In this document: one piece after another, positions 6,905 to 7,600 of the stretch | Layout of the letters: each line of letters opens with the position of its first letter | Numbering within the stretch: the stretch's first letter is position 1 | Source of the DNA: Bacteroidales bacterium GP3 | Lineage (GTDB): Bacteria; Bacteroidota; Bacteroidia; Bacteroidales; Muribaculaceae | Direction: 5' to 3' | Assembly (NCBI GenBank): GCA_001701075.1 | Contig: DAAK01000056.1 | Coordinates: 150 to 7,749, forward strand | DNA: 7,600 bases | Position numbers and translations under genes: made by a program | The notes under the pieces: model-generated | Seen by the model: the letters and a program-made list of their open reading frames with translations, nothing else | Told to the model about the DNA's origin: nothing | Database searches by the model: none

Positions 6905-6961
6905 GTAGGTTTTATCAAAAAATTGGATCATCAAGCTGAATACCTGAATTAATTATGCATT

Positions 6962-7543
6962 ATGAAAAGTTCTAAAGATTCAATCCTCACCAAGCTCCGC
7001 CAAAATGTGCGCGAGACATACGATACTCCCGACCTCTCCTTCACTAAACTGACATATCCCGACCCGGTTGAGACCTTCATTCATACCGCTACCACTTCGG
7101 CAGGAGCCAAAGTCATTGAAATGAAAGAAGGCGACGATATAAATGATTTGATTCGTCAGGCATATCCAAATGCCAAGACGATTGCAAGCAATGTCCCTGG
7201 TGTCAAGGCCGACAAGAACCCCGATACCGCCAAGTCTCCACAAGACCTTGACGGCACAGATGTTAGTGTAGTCCTCGGGACTGTTGGTTGTGCTGAGAAT
7301 GCTTGTGTATGGATACCCCAGACCATGATTCAGCGAGCCGTATGCTTCATATGCGAATATCTTGTGATCATCCTCGATCGCAAGAACATTGTCAGCAATA
7401 TGCATGAGGCCTATTCGCGAATCGAAATGCCGGAAATGGGCTTCGGCGCTTTCATTTCAGGTCCCTCCAAGACCGCCGACATCGAGCAAGCCCTCGTCTA
7501 CGGCGCCCAATCCTCTTGCGGCGTCACCCTCATCCTCCGCTAA
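6962..7543 (+). CDS. lutC: L-lactate oxidation complex LUD-domain subunit LutC
   Basis: This 193-residue protein is a single LUD (DUF162) domain. It has GCAENACVWIP (109-119) and the diagnostic C-terminal block ISGPSKTADIE (165-175), ending GVTLILR. It is shorter than Bacillus LutC (about 240) and E. coli YkgG (about 231); the difference lies mostly at the N-terminus, so it looks like a compact family form rather than a broken gene. It is the third component of the lactate-to-pyruvate oxidation complex. The ATG at 6962 has no Shine-Dalgarno. The 206-nt gap from lutB holds a three-hairpin repeat, so expression may depend on read-through or on a promoter I cannot recognise. The end of the gene and the following bases are C-rich and G-poor. 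Confidence 0.9.
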   Translation: MKSSKDSILTKLRQNVRETYDTPDLSFTKLTYPDPVETFIHTATTSAGAKVIEMKEGDDINDLIRQAYPNAKTIASNVPGVKADKNPDTAKSPQDLDGTDVSVVLGTVGCAENACVWIPQTMIQRAVCFICEYLVIILDRKNIVSNMHEAYSRIEMPEMGFGAFISGPSKTADIEQALVYGAQSSCGVTLILR

Positions 7544-7600
7544 CCCCTCATTACACCGTCATTTTCTTGTTACTGTAAAACTCGGGAGTTGAGGTGGATC

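Noticed and set aside
7544..7600. Possible pairing of CCCCTCA near 7544 with TTGAGG near 7589 as a terminator stem
   Set aside because: The match is short and imperfect, the loop would be about 40 nt, and no T-tract follows within the window.

Overview
The window reads as a chromosomal segment from a Bacteroidota member, most likely order Bacteroidales; family level (for example Muribaculaceae or Prevotellaceae) is only a guess. Three things point there. None of the gene starts has a purine-rich Shine-Dalgarno sequence. The aldA gene is preceded by a perfect Bacteroidetes-type promoter (TTG, 20-nt spacer, TAnnTTTG). The protein sequences are Bacteroidales-like in character. All genes lie on the + strand. 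There are no tRNA or rRNA genes, no CRISPR array and no transposase.

Layout: (1) 1-240 is the 3' end of a small helix-turn-helix DNA-binding protein. (2) 241-380 is a short gap holding a long imperfect hairpin (305-345). (3) 381-2852 is mutS2, an ATPase/Smr nuclease of the MutS2 family. (4) 2853-3054 holds a roughly 95-nt three-hairpin repeat (copy 1) followed by the aldA promoter. (5) 3055-7543 is a metabolic cluster, aldA-lutA-lutB-lutC, with a second copy of the three-hairpin repeat (6811-6904) between lutB and lutC. (6) 7544-7600 shows nothing clear.

The metabolic cluster makes a coherent pathway. AldA oxidises L-lactaldehyde (from L-fucose or L-rhamnose breakdown) to L-lactate, and the LutABC iron-sulfur complex oxidises L-lactate to pyruvate. 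No lactate permease lies in the window, which fits lactate being made inside the cell. That link is inferred from gene order and family knowledge.

The genes themselves are ordinary. The least explained material lies between them, where each gap in the cluster has its own repeat. A heptanucleotide tandem array fills the aldA-lutA gap exactly. A C-rich, G-free degenerate repeat plus a perfect 11-bp palindrome precedes lutB. The two diverged three-hairpin elements, whose central stem shows compensatory base changes, lie upstream of aldA and between lutB and lutC. No intrinsic terminator with a T-tract was found, but several gene ends are strikingly C-rich and G-poor, as expected for Rho-dependent termination sites.
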